From Triparma columacea (Eukaryota > Sar > Bolidophyceae > Parmales > Triparmaceae): a DNA stretch of 64,000 nt. Below the pieces are notes generated by a model, which searched no databases, had not been told where the DNA came from, and worked only from the letters and a program-made list of their open reading frames with translations. A program made the position numbers and the translations under genes. The stretch is from NCBI GenBank assembly GCA_030267965.1, contig BRYA01000226.1, positions 1-64,000 of the forward strand. The letters run 5' to 3'. Positions 35,590 through 46,580 of the stretch are shown here, piece by piece; the first letter of the stretch is position 1; each line of letters starts with the position of its first letter.

Positions 35590-37806
35590 CATACATAGGC
35601 ACATACACACTAGATACTCATCATTGCACGTAATCTGTAACAAGAAAGAGAAAATAAGGTGAGATTGAGGAAATATAATGGAGATGAATGAGTAAGCAGT
35701 AGGACATCTCGCAGAAATCCAGATGTCTTTGAGATGTTGAATGTTGTTTGTTCCGCTGATGTAGATATCCCACAAGCACAACATCATATGATATGCGACG
35801 TGCATTTCGGAGACACGCGCAATGATTAAACGCCAGCAAAGGTTAAATGGCTGCCAAACGACCATACTGAGGAACAAACACATGACAACAACAAGCCGGT
35901 TGACACTGTCCCTTCCTGTGTAAGAGTGATCTAACACCAATCTTCAATCGCCTTCGATATCTGCCTTCGATCTCCCCTCCTCGCACACACATTTGATGAT
36001 GCAGGTAAGGATGGAAGGAAGGAAGGAAGGAATTATATGCAAAGTTGTTGGAGATGTTGAATGTTGTTTGTTCCGCTGATGTAAATATACCACGAACACC
36101 AAACTGCTATGATATGCGACGTGCATTTCGGAGACACGCGCAATGATTAAACGCCAGCAAAGGTTAAATGGCTGCCAAACGACCATACTGAGGAACAAAC
36201 ACATGACAACAAGAAGCCGGTTGACACTTTACCTTCCTGTGTATGAGTGACCTAACACCAATCTTCAATCGCACTCGATATCTGCCTTCGATCTCCCCTC
36301 CTCGCACACATTCGATGATGCAGGTAAGGAAGGAAGGAGTGGTATCGCAAAGTCATTGGAGATGTTGAATGTTGCTTGTTCCGCTGATGTAAATATACCA
36401 CGATGACCTTTGGTTATGATATGCGACGTGCATTTCGGAGACACGCGCTATGATTTAACGCCAGTAAGCACAAAATGGCTGCCAAACGACCATACTGAGG
36501 AACAAACACATGACAACAAGAAGCCGGTTGACACTGTCCCTTCCTGTGTATGAGTGACCTAACACAAATCTTCAATCGCCTTCGATTTCCGTCGTCATTC
36601 TCCCCTCGTCGCACACACATTCGATGATGCAGGTAAGGAAGGAAGGAAGGAAGGAAGGAAGGAAGGAAGGAGTGGCATCGCAAAGTTGTTGGAGATGTTG
36701 AATGTTGTTTGTTCCGCTGATGTAAATATACCACAAGAACTTAAAGCTTATGATATGCGACGTGCATTTCGGAGACACGCGCAATGATATAACGCCAGCA
36801 ACCGACAAATGGCTGCCAAACGACCATACTGAGGAACAAACACATGACAACAACAAGCAGTAGTAGACTTTACCTTCCTGTGTAAGAGTGACCTAACACC
36901 AATCTTCAATCACACTCGATATCCGCTATCTCCCCCCTCCCTCCCACACACACATACACTTTCGGCGATGCAGGTAAGGAAGAAGAGAAGGAGAGGTATC
37001 ACAAAGTTGTTTGAGATGTTGAATTTTGTTTGTTCCGCTGATGTAAATATACCTCAACCTTGTGACTCATATGATATGCGACGTGCATTTCGGAGACACG
37101 CGCAATGATTAAACGCCAGTAAGGATGTAATGGCTGCCAAACGACCATACTGAGGAACAAACACATGACAACAAGAAGCCAGTTGACACTTTACCTTCCT
37201 GTGTAAGAGTGATCTAACACCAATCTTCAATCGCCTTCGATATCTGCCTTCGATCTCCCCTCCTCGCACACACATTCGATGATGCAGGTAAGGAAGAATG
37301 GAAGGAAGGAGTGGTATTGTAAAGTTGTTGGGGATGTTGAATGTTGTTTGTTCCGCTGATGTAAATATACCACAAGCGATTATTTCTATGATATGCGACG
37401 TGCATTTCGGAGACACGCGCAATGATTAAACGCCAGTCATCAAAATGGCTGCCAAACGACCATACTGAGGAACAAACACATGACAACAACAAGCTGTAGT
37501 AGGTTGACACTGTTACTTTCCTGTGTTAGAGTGACCTAACACCAATCTTCAATCGCACTCGATATCCGTCGTCATTCTCCCCTCCTCGCACACACATTCG
37601 ATGATGCAGGTAAGGAAGGAAGGATGGAAGGAAAGAGTGGTATTGTAAAGTTGTTGGAGATGTTGAATGTTGTTTGTTCCGCTGATGTAAATAGCCCAAG
37701 ATAAACTCATTTATATGATATGCGACGTGCATTTCGGAGACACGCGCAATGATATAACGCCAGTAAATGAAACGGCTGCCAAACGACCATACTGAGGAAC
37801 AAACAA
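35590..37806. repeat. Tandem array of ~320-bp foldback units, first block (7 units)
   Basis: Seven units whose closing-stem starts lie near 35745, 36065, 36373, 36706, 37026, 37345 and 37671. Each unit has TGTTTGTTCC, about 115 bases later GGAACAAACA (its exact reverse complement), and between them an invariant hairpin TGCGACGTG...CACGCGCA. Two short windows differ between almost all units: 14-16 nt just before ATGATATGCGACG, and 7-10 nt just after AACGCCAG. Between foldbacks lie a GGAA microsatellite after GATGATGCAGGTAA and a conserved CCTTCCTGTGTAAGAGTGACCTAACACCAATCTTC-type segment (quoted in part). No protein-like frame is consistent across units. A foldback RNA gene array or satellite is possible. 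Confidence 0.75.
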
Positions 37807-37916
37807 TTTCCTTCCCCCTCCCTATCATAATCTTTACTCGCTTCCCCTCTTTAACCCCGTCACCCCCTGTATTCCCCCCCTCTCAGCACATACCTTTTTT
37901 CTACCTTTCTTTCGCT

Positions 37917-38972
37917 ATGTTTCACCGCAGATCATTCCCTTTCACTCTCCTTCTGCTGACGACCACGTTAATATCAAAGGCTACCTCCTTCACCCCCTCA
38001 AACCCCACCTTCCTACACGCCCCCTCCCCACTTCCTATATTACGTTCGCCTCCCCTCCAACCCAACCCCCTCAACCTCATTTTAAAAAGATCCCGCCACC
38101 CAACACAATTCTCCCCCCGCACCTCCTTCACCATGTCTTTAAGAATCTCCCCCCTCGACAACAACAATAGTAACAACCCCAAAGAGTCAATCCCCTCCTC
38201 CCAGTTGGTCCAAAAAGGCCTCCTCCTTCCCCTCCTCCTCCTCCCCCTCCTCTACTACCTAACTCTCCACCCACCCCTCAACCTCCACCTCCCCCTCAAC
38301 CTACCTCAAATTTCCCCCGTTGATTTCCTCCAGTCCTCCGTATCTAAGATCCAGTCCGCCGGCCCCCTGGCCTTCCTCTACTTCTCTCTCCTCTACATCC
38401 TCGCTGAGGTCCTCGCAATTCCCGCCATCCCTTTGACCGCCTCTGCAGGTTACCTCTTCGGTACCTTCCCCGGCACCCTCGTCGTCCTCCTCTCCGCGTC
38501 AGTGGCGGCTTCAATATCCTTCTACCTAGGCCGCACGTACCTTAGAACATACGTAACGGACCTAACATCAAAGTCCAACCGCCTCCTGGCCATAGACAGG
38601 GCCGTGGCTCAGGACGGGTTCAAGGTGATCCTCCTATTAAGGCTATCACCTATCTTCCCATTTGCCCTATCCAACTACGTGTACGGGGCGAGCTCAGTGA
38701 AGTTCAAGGACTACATCCTAGCAACCGTACTAGGGTTCGCACCTGGAACACTGGGGTACGTCTACACAGGAACGGTTGGGAAGGTACTTGTTGAAAGCGA
38801 GGGGGGGATCGGGGGGACGGGAGGGATCATGGGAGGGGGAAGCGTGGCGATGCTGGCGGGATTCGGGGGGGTGCTGGCATTCGCGAAAATTGTGGGGGAT
38901 ATCGCAACTAAGGTCGTGGGGGAGATTGAAGGGATGGAGGAAATTGAAAGGGAGGAGGGGCAAGATCAGTGA
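37917..38972 (+). CDS. VTT/TVP38-TMEM64-type membrane protein, probably plastid-targeted (351 aa)
   Basis: Single exon; ATG at 37917 opens a signal peptide (FPFTLLLLTTTLISKATSF) with ATSF, resembling the ASAF plastid-entry motif of ochrophytes. A Pro/Ser-rich transit-like stretch precedes the core. The core has the family pattern: YILAEVLAIPAIPLTASAGY, LFGTFPGTLVVLLSASVAAS, FYLGRTY, LLRLSPIFPFALSNYVYGAS, and FAPGTLGYVYTGTVGK. VTT/DedA/TVP38 proteins are multi-pass membrane proteins linked to lipid scrambling or vesicle traffic. The Gly-rich tail is low complexity. The gene sits inside the tandem repeat array, interrupting one unit (array sequence stops at about 37806 and resumes near 39007). 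Confidence 0.75.
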   Translation: MFHRRSFPFTLLLLTTTLISKATSFTPSNPTFLHAPSPLPILRSPPLQPNPLNLILKRSRHPTQFSPRTSFTMSLRISPLDNNNSNNPKESIPSSQLVQKGLLLPLLLLPLLYYLTLHPPLNLHLPLNLPQISPVDFLQSSVSKIQSAGPLAFLYFSLLYILAEVLAIPAIPLTASAGYLFGTFPGTLVVLLSASVAASISFYLGRTYLRTYVTDLTSKSNRLLAIDRAVAQDGFKVILLLRLSPIFPFALSNYVYGASSVKFKDYILATVLGFAPGTLGYVYTGTVGKVLVESEGGIGGTGGIMGGGSVAMLAGFGGVLAFAKIVGDIATKVVGEIEGMEEIEREEGQDQ

Positions 38973-39006
38973 AGTTGATATCAGCACCCTTCTTTCCAGC
39001 TCCCTC

Positions 39007-40230
39007 AACACACACATTCGATGATGCAGGTAAGGAAGGAAGGAAGGAAGGAAGGAGTGGTATTGAAGTTGTTGGGATGTTGAATGTTTTTTGTTCCGCT
39101 GATGTAAATATACCACAATCCAGAGAAAACGTATGATATGCGACGTGCATTTCGGAGACACGTGCAATGATTTAACGCCAGCAAGCACGAAATGGCTGCC
39201 AAACGACCATACTGAGGAACAAACACATGACAACAACAATCTGTTACTACTTCACACTGTCCCTTCCTGTGTAAGAGTGACCTAACACCAATCTTCAATC
39301 GCACTCGATATCCGTCGTCATTCTCCCCTCCTCGCACACACATTCGATGATGCAGGTAAGGAAGGAAGGAAGGAAGTGCGGAGTGGTAATGCAAAGTTGT
39401 TGGAGGTGTTGAATGTTGTTTGTTCCGCTGATGTAAATATACCCCATAGGACAATACTTATGATATGCGACGTGCATTTCGGAGACACGCGCAATGATAT
39501 AACGCCAGCAAGATCGAAACGGCTGCCAAACGACCATACTGAGGAACAAACACATGACAACAACAAGCCGTAGTAGGTTGGCATTGTACCTTCCTGTTTA
39601 AGAGTGACCTAACACCAATCTCCAATCGCACTCGATATCCGTCTTTATTCTCCCCTCCTCGCACACACATTCGATGATGCAGGTAAGGAAGGAAGGAAGG
39701 AAGTGCGGAGTGGTAATGCAAGGTTGTTGGAGGTGTTGAATGTTGTTTGTTCCGCTGATGTAAATATACCCCATAGGACAATACTTATGNNNNGACAACA
39801 ACAAGCTGTAGTAGGTTGACACTGTTACTTTCCTGTGTTAGAGTGACCTAACACCAATCTTCAATCGCACTCGATATCCGTCGTCATTCTCCCCTCCTCG
39901 CACACACATTCGATGATGCAGGTAAGGAAGGAAGGAAGTGCGGAGTGGTATCGCACATTTGTTGGAGATGTTGAATGTTGTTTGTTCCGCTGATGTAAAT
40001 ATAACACGAAACGGCCACTCTTATGATATGCGACGTGCATTTCGGAGACACGCGCAATGATATAACGCCAGCAAGATCAAAACGGCTGCCAAACGACCAT
40101 ACTGAGGAACAAACACATGACAACAACAAGCCGAAGTAGACTGTACCTTCCTGTGTAAGAGTGACCTAACACCAATCTTCAATCGCACTCGATATCCGCA
40201 TTCGTTCTTCCCTCCTCACATACACATTCT
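39007..40230. repeat. Tandem array of ~320-bp foldback units, second block (about 4 units, one broken by a gap)
   Basis: Units continue with closing stems near 39086, 39416, 39746 and 39977. The third is cut by NNNN (39790-39793) and lacks its hairpin half. Its first variable window equals that of the unit before it (CATAGGACAATACTT), so it may be a fresh duplicate or a misjoin. The last unit fades out before 40240. Bases 40231-40375 hold nothing recognised. Confidence 0.75.
39790..39793. other. Assembly gap (4 N) inside the repeat array
   Basis: Four N joining the middle of one unit to the distal part of another. Probably a collapsed or misjoined repeat copy. Confidence 0.95.
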
Positions 40231-40375
40231 ATGATGCAGTAATGGATGGGATGGAGGAAACTGAGGTGGGAGGGGAATTATAAGAGATGGAGAAACGGAA
40301 TGGGTGAAACGGGCATGCTCTAAAAATACAATTTCCTATAATAGATGGTGTGGTTCAACTTCTAAAAGAAAAGGC

Positions 40376-41185
40376 TCAATTATCACCCCCAATGTACCTC
40401 CTCATAACCCCAGTCCTCCCTTTCTTCTCCTCTATAAATTCGTACCCCATCCTTTTGTAGATATTAACCGCGTTACTATTGTCATACTCAACTCTCAAGT
40501 ATATATCATTATACCCGTTATCTCTAGCGGTATCTTCGCAGGCGTTTATTAGTGATTTACCTATACCCATACCCCTCATAGAATCGTGGACTGATAAATC
40601 ACTAAGATAAGGAGGGGGACCACTGGATGTATCAGTGGAGGGGGGGGGGGAGAAATTCAACGATACGAATGCTATTATGGTATCAGGGGAAGGGGAAGAG
40701 GGGGAGGATTTAGGGGCGGAGGTTGTGGTTACGCAGAAACGGTGGAGGGGTGAGGATGAGGGTGATGAGTTGGAGGTGGATGGAGGTGAGGTGGAGGAGG
40801 AAGAAGATGTTGAATAAGTTGATGATAAGACAGTCGACGACGATGATGCTGCTGCTGCTGATGACGATGATGATGGTGCAACAGTTTGTAGAGCAGTTTT
40901 AAGACGATTTAACTCTCTTAATATTATTGGAGGACGTAAATGAGATGGTAAATTAGGATAGAAAGTTGAGGTTAAAAGTGTTGCAATCGACGAATAATCT
41001 CTTCGACGTATTTTACGCAATTCGAATGTATTATCTTGTAGTATACGTGTAGTTGTTTGAGAAGAAGATTTGGAGGGGCTTTGAATCTGAGTCACCCTCG
41101 AGGGTGAGGGAGATAAGCCTAAAATCAAGCCGTTTGACACTACTATTGCTATCAATGTTATGACTAATATACTAATTGACGACAT
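40376..41185 (-). CDS. GNAT-family N-acetyltransferase with Ser-rich insert (269 aa)
   Basis: Single exon. An N-terminal hydrophobic leader (ISILVITLIAIVVSNGLILG) suggests secretion or organelle targeting. The GNAT fold begins around FELRKIRRRDYSSIATLLTS. A ~70-residue Ser/Thr/Pro low-complexity insert splits the fold (about 105-170). The acetyl-CoA-binding signature is YLSDLSVHDSMRGMGIGKSL, followed by the terminal helix and strand (NAVNIYKRMGYEF). The substrate is unknown. The insert is unusual for the family. Confidence 0.75.
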   Translation of the reverse strand: MSSISILVITLIAIVVSNGLILGLSPSPSRVTQIQSPSKSSSQTTTRILQDNTFELRKIRRRDYSSIATLLTSTFYPNLPSHLRPPIILRELNRLKTALQTVAPSSSSSAAAASSSSTVLSSTYSTSSSSSTSPPSTSNSSPSSSPLHRFCVTTTSAPKSSPSSPSPDTIIAFVSLNFSPPPSTDTSSGPPPYLSDLSVHDSMRGMGIGKSLINACEDTARDNGYNDIYLRVEYDNSNAVNIYKRMGYEFIEEKKGRTGVMRRYIGGDN

Positions 41186-41376
41186 GACTTATATTCAATT
41201 GCGTAATGTTGGAAATTGTGCAGAAATTGAGGGGAGTATTGAGCTAATTTTTTCCTGGCCCGAGTTCTTCGCTTCGTCGCTTGTCCTGGACCGGTCTCTC
41301 CCCGGCTGGCCCCCACTAATTCTCTCCCCCAGTACGTCGCGATTCCGCGATTTCAAACGCAGGTCGTATATACCAG

Positions 41377-44300
41377 ATGAAGTTGATGCGCCTAGTCGTG
41401 TCCGATACCGAATCCCAAGGCAACTCAGCTATCTTTGTTGAGGCCGAAGCTAATCGAAGGCCAGCCTCTTCGAATAGGAAGGTCGGGGGGTGGGGGAGGA
41501 CGTGGATAATCAAGTTGATATCCCTCTTCCTCATCGTCATCCTGTGCGCCGGCTCTGCAGGTTTACTGCTTGTCCAAGTCGGATATGGTGAGAGAGAGGG
41601 TGTTGGCGGTGGAGGGGGGATTTTGGGGAAGTAGTGCGGATTTTGGGGAATGTAGTGCAAAATATATCCTAACGCCCCCCATCGTAGTCACAACACCATC
41701 TCCCCCAATCTACCCAGACAACGCAGCATCTCTCGGAGGCAAGGGTAACACCATTGTCACCATTTCGCAGTTGGATGTACATGCACTTCCTACCGCTCTC
41801 GTTAGCACCGACCACTCGTTCAAGGGCTACGAGGAGACTGTCCTTCCCTCCAGCGCGGACCAGGGTTCCGACGATAACCTGGAGGCTGCCGGCGGTGAGG
41901 GGCCCGACCTTGTGCTTCTGACAAGCCAGGGTGCGCAGACGACCATCGCGACCGGCGGGACACAAGCCCAAGCTCCCCCCCCCATCGTCGTCGTCAACGG
42001 TGTTGGGAATGTGACGAAAGGTGAGTAAGAGAGAAAGCAGCTGTTCGATTTTGCAATGATGATTAACTAAACTAACCGCTCTATCCAGTCGTCACATCAC
42101 CCCTCTCCCCAAGCGCAGACTTTTCAGACCTCATTTCTCCTCAGATTATCGTCTCTGTCATTTACGACGCTGACCTCCAGGGTGGCACAGTATACCTTCT
42201 CTCAGGGGCAAAGGACGCAGCATTCAACGTCGATTCAAGGCGCGCGGTCGAATCAAGCAAGGGTTTGGGGAATTCAGGGGTGGAGACGATTTGCTTCTGT
42301 CTCACTCTGGACACCCTTTTGGCTGCGACTTTGTTCGTGATTGTGGCGAACTTCTTCAAGGTGGAGGGAGGATTGAAATGGAAGAGAGAAAGAAGGCACG
42401 ACAAGGTGCAGGGTAGGTGGGGAAGCAGAGGAGAAAAGAGGAGCAGAATGAGAATTCCAAAATTGGGCTCTCCTAAAGGGATAGCAAAAATTAGGGGATT
42501 CAACCTAGCTTTCTTCCTTTTCTTGCTCATAGCAGGAGTGAGCGGGGTGAATGTGGTCGATATGAACGGGCTATTCAACACGGTCAGTAATTCTTATATT
42601 CCTGACAACACTGGCAACTCAATCATGGCGAATGGGGACACTACGATTCTAGCTTTTGGGCCGTATAAATGCTCAGGGGGGACTTGTGCAGCTGGTCATA
42701 TTATGCTGTACACAAATGACTTGAATGGAGAGGTCAAGTGTGTGGAGGACAACGCAAGCTGTGTGTTGGATGGAGAGAATGCAAGAGGAGTGATGAATGT
42801 AAAAGGAACTGGGAGTGGAACACTTATTCTCCGAGCTCTCACCTTCGACAAGGGGTATGCTGATTGGGGTGGAGGGGTTTACATTTACAATGGTGCAATA
42901 GTGGACTTGCAGCTCTGTATCTTCTCCAACAATAGAGCTACAGATAGTAATTTTGGAGGTGGAGCAATTTATGTTTCTAGAAGTGGAACTATTGTCAATG
43001 TTTACGGAACACGCTTCATTGGAAATACAGCAGACTCAGGAAATGGTGATGATATTTACAGGTCTTCTGGAACCATCACCATCCACAATACGTGCCCTTC
43101 TCCCTACTCCTCCAACACTCCAATCCAAGGTAAGACGGGAATGAGGATTGTGTAGTCTGTAGAACCATTCCTAACCCCACAACTCACTTTACGTTACCGC
43201 TGCACCAACTTCTATAGGGTCCGCTTTGGACACTTACGGCACCGTCATCGGCAATAAATACTCGTACTCTGACTGTCATTTCTATCACTGTGATGCTGGC
43301 TACTACAACCCGACTCTTGGAGCTTCAAGTTCAGATTGTGACCCTTGTTCAGCAGGAACGTTCAGTGCTGTTGGAGCAACCTCCTGCTCTGATTGTGCTG
43401 CAGGGAAGTTTAGCTCCTCAACTGGGGTCTCTACGTGTGAAAACTGCGACGAGGGGAAGTACAGCACGTCCACTGGAGCCACAAGCGACGCTACATGTGT
43501 AGACTGCGGTGAGGGCAAGTACAGCTCGTCCACTGGAGTCGCTACATGCCAAGGTGAGAATGGACGGGAAGTGAATGCATAAAAAGGTGGGCGGAAATAA
43601 GTCACACACATGTGGAAACAAGTCACACACACACAATATCTAACTTGAAAAAAACTCCAAAACCACAGAGTGCGGGGCAGGAAAATTCTCTTCCACAACT
43701 GCAGCAACGTCAGAATCAGCATGTGAAGCCTGCCCGAGGGGGAAGTACGTGACCTTTACAGGATCAAACGATTGCGTCCTATGTCCCTGGGGAAAGCACT
43801 TGAACAGCGAGGGGGGCACCTCCTTAGACGACTGTCTCGACTGCGTGCCTGGCAAGAACGCCCCAAATCCTGGTCTGCCCGAGTGCCTCGACTGCAATAG
43901 GGGCAAATTTTCAGTCTCCGCCATGGCCTCCAGTTGCACAGACTGCCCTCCCGGGCAGTCCTCCCACAACGCCTCAACAGCCTGCTCCATGTGCCCGAAG
44001 GGGAGGTACGCCCAGGTTCCAGGAACGCAAGAGTGCAGGGCTTGCGAGGTCGGGGAGTTCAATGTTTTCGATGGCAGCAGTTCTNNNNNNNNNNNNNNNN
44101 NNNNNNNNNNNNNNNNNNNNNNNNNNNNNNNNNNNNNNNNNNNNNNNNNNNNNNNNNTGTCAACCGGGAACATACAGCTTACCGGGAGCGTTGATGTGCG
44201 AACCCTGCAGAGACGGGTTCATCAGCAACGACCCCGAGGGAGCGAGCTTCTGCGAGCCCTGCCCTGCCGGCTTTTTCTCCTCGGAGGACAAGTCCTCCTG

Positions 44301-46098
44301 CGAGGCATGTCCCGCCGGTTCCACCTCCACCATTGCATCCTCCCAGTGCGAGGCCTGCGAAGTTGGAAAGTTCAACACGGCCCAAAACTCGACGGGATGC
44401 CAGTGGTGCACAGATGAGGCCATCAGGGGATCGACGACGGATGTCACTGCCTCCAACTCGTCCTCGCAGTGTCGCTGCGATGCCGGCTTCTTTGAGACCT
44501 CTCTATCTGACTCATCTCTTTCCTGCGAGGCCGTAGGGGAGGGCATGGACGCAGGAACCAAGGGGATGACCACCAAGCTCATGAAGCTAAAACCGGGCTA
44601 CTGGCGCACCGGGGAGGCCTCCCTCGACATTTTGCCCTGCCTCAGCGACCAACACTGCGTGGGAGGCCGAGATCCCGGGGACTACTACGCCAAGGGACAC
44701 CAAGGTCCCCTCTGTGCCGTCTGCAGCCCGGGCTTTAGCGCAGTTGGTGCCGGGGAGAACCTCTCGTGCAACAAGTGCACCGGTTCCGCTACTGCCACGG
44801 TAGCCGTGGGCACCGCGGTCCTCCTCTTGGCAGCCGCGCTCGTGCTCTGGTTCATGTTCAATAAGGGGACGGAGGAGGAGGGGGCTGTTGCTGGGGACGG
44901 AGACGAGCAAGGGGACCAGAGCAGGCAGGTCGGGAAGGTGACCTCCTCGCTCAGAAGAGTCAAGAATAAGATCGACGGCAAGGTGGGGAGGGCTGAGCCC
45001 GTCATTAAGATCGTCTTTGCCTACTTTCAAGTCGTTGGAAGCCTTGGGCCAATATTTGGAATCAAGTTCCCGCCCGTCTACTCAACAGTCATCTCCTTCC
45101 TCTCCGGAATCTTCTCCCTGGACTTCCTCTCCTTCATGCCCATTGGCTGCATCTTCTCCTCCACGCACTACACGCTCCTCCTCTCCTACACCTTGGCACC
45201 CCTTTCCGTCAGCGCCTTCTTAGTTTCCTGGTACTTCAGGCTAAGGGAGAGAACCGACGGGAAGTCAGTGACGCGGAGGAACAAGCTCTTCGAGCTCTTC
45301 CTCGCGCTCACCTTCCTTCTCTTGCCAAGCGTCTCCGTGAGAATATTCACCACCTTTGCCTGTCGTGATTTCGACAACGGGAGCAGCTTCCTCAAGGCGG
45401 ACTTCTCCCTGGACTGCCTTTCTTCCCAATACTCAATCTTCAGCGTGTATGCGGGGCTCATGATCGTTGTCTACCCCGTAGGAATTCCCCTCCTGTACTT
45501 CTTCTTGCTCTTTAGAAAGAGGAAGCTCCTGATGGCTGGGCAGGTCGAGAGGGAGAAGGAGGAAGGTAGAAGAAAAGGGCTACTGGAAGAGGCGCTGGTC
45601 AAGAGAGACGAGAACGAGGGGAAAGATCCGGCATTGAAAGCACTGAGCTTTCTCTACGAGAGCTACGAACCCAAATACTGGTGGTTTGAGATTTTCGAGA
45701 CCATGAGGAAGTTGACGTTGACGGGGTTCCTCGTGTTCATTGCACCAGGTACTACTGCCCAGGTGGTTGTCTCCTTGGTGATGAGCATGGTCGCTCTATT
45801 TTTCTATGGTGTCACTAGGCCATTCATCGACGACTTCAACAATTATCTAGCGATTGTCGCAAACTGGCAATTGGTCTTGACACTGGTGTGTGCACTAGCT
45901 ATACAGGCGAACCTTGACGGTATAAATCAAAAGGATCAAGCTTCATTCGACGCCTTCCTCACTGCCATTCAGTTTGTGCCAGTGCTTCTGTTAAGTGGCT
46001 TCTCCTTTGTGATGGCAAAGACTAGAAAGGAGAAAGCTAGAAAGGAGAAAGGGAACAAGCATTCCAGTGTAGTGCCTGTTGGTGAACTAGAGAGCTAA
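41377..46098 (+). CDS. Large GCC2/GCC3 cysteine-rich multi-pass membrane protein (about 1450 aa, contains a gap)
   Basis: Exons 41377-41587, 41688-42020, 42089-43129, 43218-43553 and 43669-46098; all four introns are phase 1. The N-terminal part has a membrane span (LISLFLIVILCAGSAGLLLV) and a second one (LDTLLAATLFVIVANFF). A signal-like stretch (LAFFLFLLIAGVSG) then precedes a region like a beta-helix/polymorphic repeat (GGGAIYVSRSGTIVNVYGTR). Many ephrin-receptor-like GCC2/GCC3 modules follow (CxxC, AGKFSSSTG-type). The C-terminal membrane module has about seven spans, with CRDFDNGSSFLKADFSLDC and YWWFEIFETMRKLTLTG. A split into two genes is possible, the second starting at ATG 42448 before the signal-like stretch; no stop or intron separates them. 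The N gap at 44085-44157 changes the reading frame, so its stated length is wrong. Ligand and function unknown. Confidence 0.7.
44085..44157. other. Assembly gap in coding sequence
   Basis: 73 N within the cysteine-rich exon. The coding frame before it and after it differ, so the true gap length is not 73 modulo 3. Confidence 0.95.
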
Positions 46099-46580
46099 GA
46101 GGACGTGAGATGCGAGTGGGGTTTCAACAGGGAAGTTAGATTGACCTGCAGGATGGCGTGCGCGAGAGAGAGAGAGAGAGAGTATCTTGGGAGGTTTCAG
46201 GGGGAGAGGCGGTTCCGAGGTATTGGGTTTAAGAGGCCGAAGGGGAGCAGGAAAAAGGGAGGGGGGGGGGAGGGGAAAGGGGGGGCGTTGGGGCGTGTGG
46301 GGGGGCCGTGTGGGGGGGCGGGGAAAGAAGTGGAGAGATCAAGAAAAAAAGGAAATGCAAGTTTATGTTCATGTTGAGATTAGTTATTTTTAAATGAGTA
46401 TTAATGGGAGTATTGCGTCGCTCCCTCGCTTGCTTGTGTCATTGCCGTTGAACGTTTTCCTCAACGCTTTGCATTGCTTTGTTCTAAAAAGTAAAGTGAA
46501 GATGTCCAAGCTCCAAATCCAAAAACAAAAACCTGAACCCTTTTTCATTCTCTTCTTTTCCTTGAAAAACACACAGGCTA
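46099..46580. other. Intergenic, G-rich with a GA microsatellite
   Basis: Between two plus-strand genes. It contains a short (GA)n run near 46162-46181 and a G-rich tract to about 46325, then AT-richer sequence leading to the next start. No gene recognised. Confidence 0.5.

Noticed and set aside
35745..40120. Base pairing between the two variable windows of the foldback units
   Set aside because: A 7-nt match exists within one unit (TCATTTA/TAAATGA near 37700-37765) and between neighbours at 36160 and 36410, but most units show none, so it is not a general rule.
35563..40129. Recurring minus-strand frames with CHVFVPQYGRLAA and WYIYISGTNNIQH
   Set aside because: Frames differ in ends and phase between units because the variable windows change length. 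No consistent protein across units, so they were not called genes.
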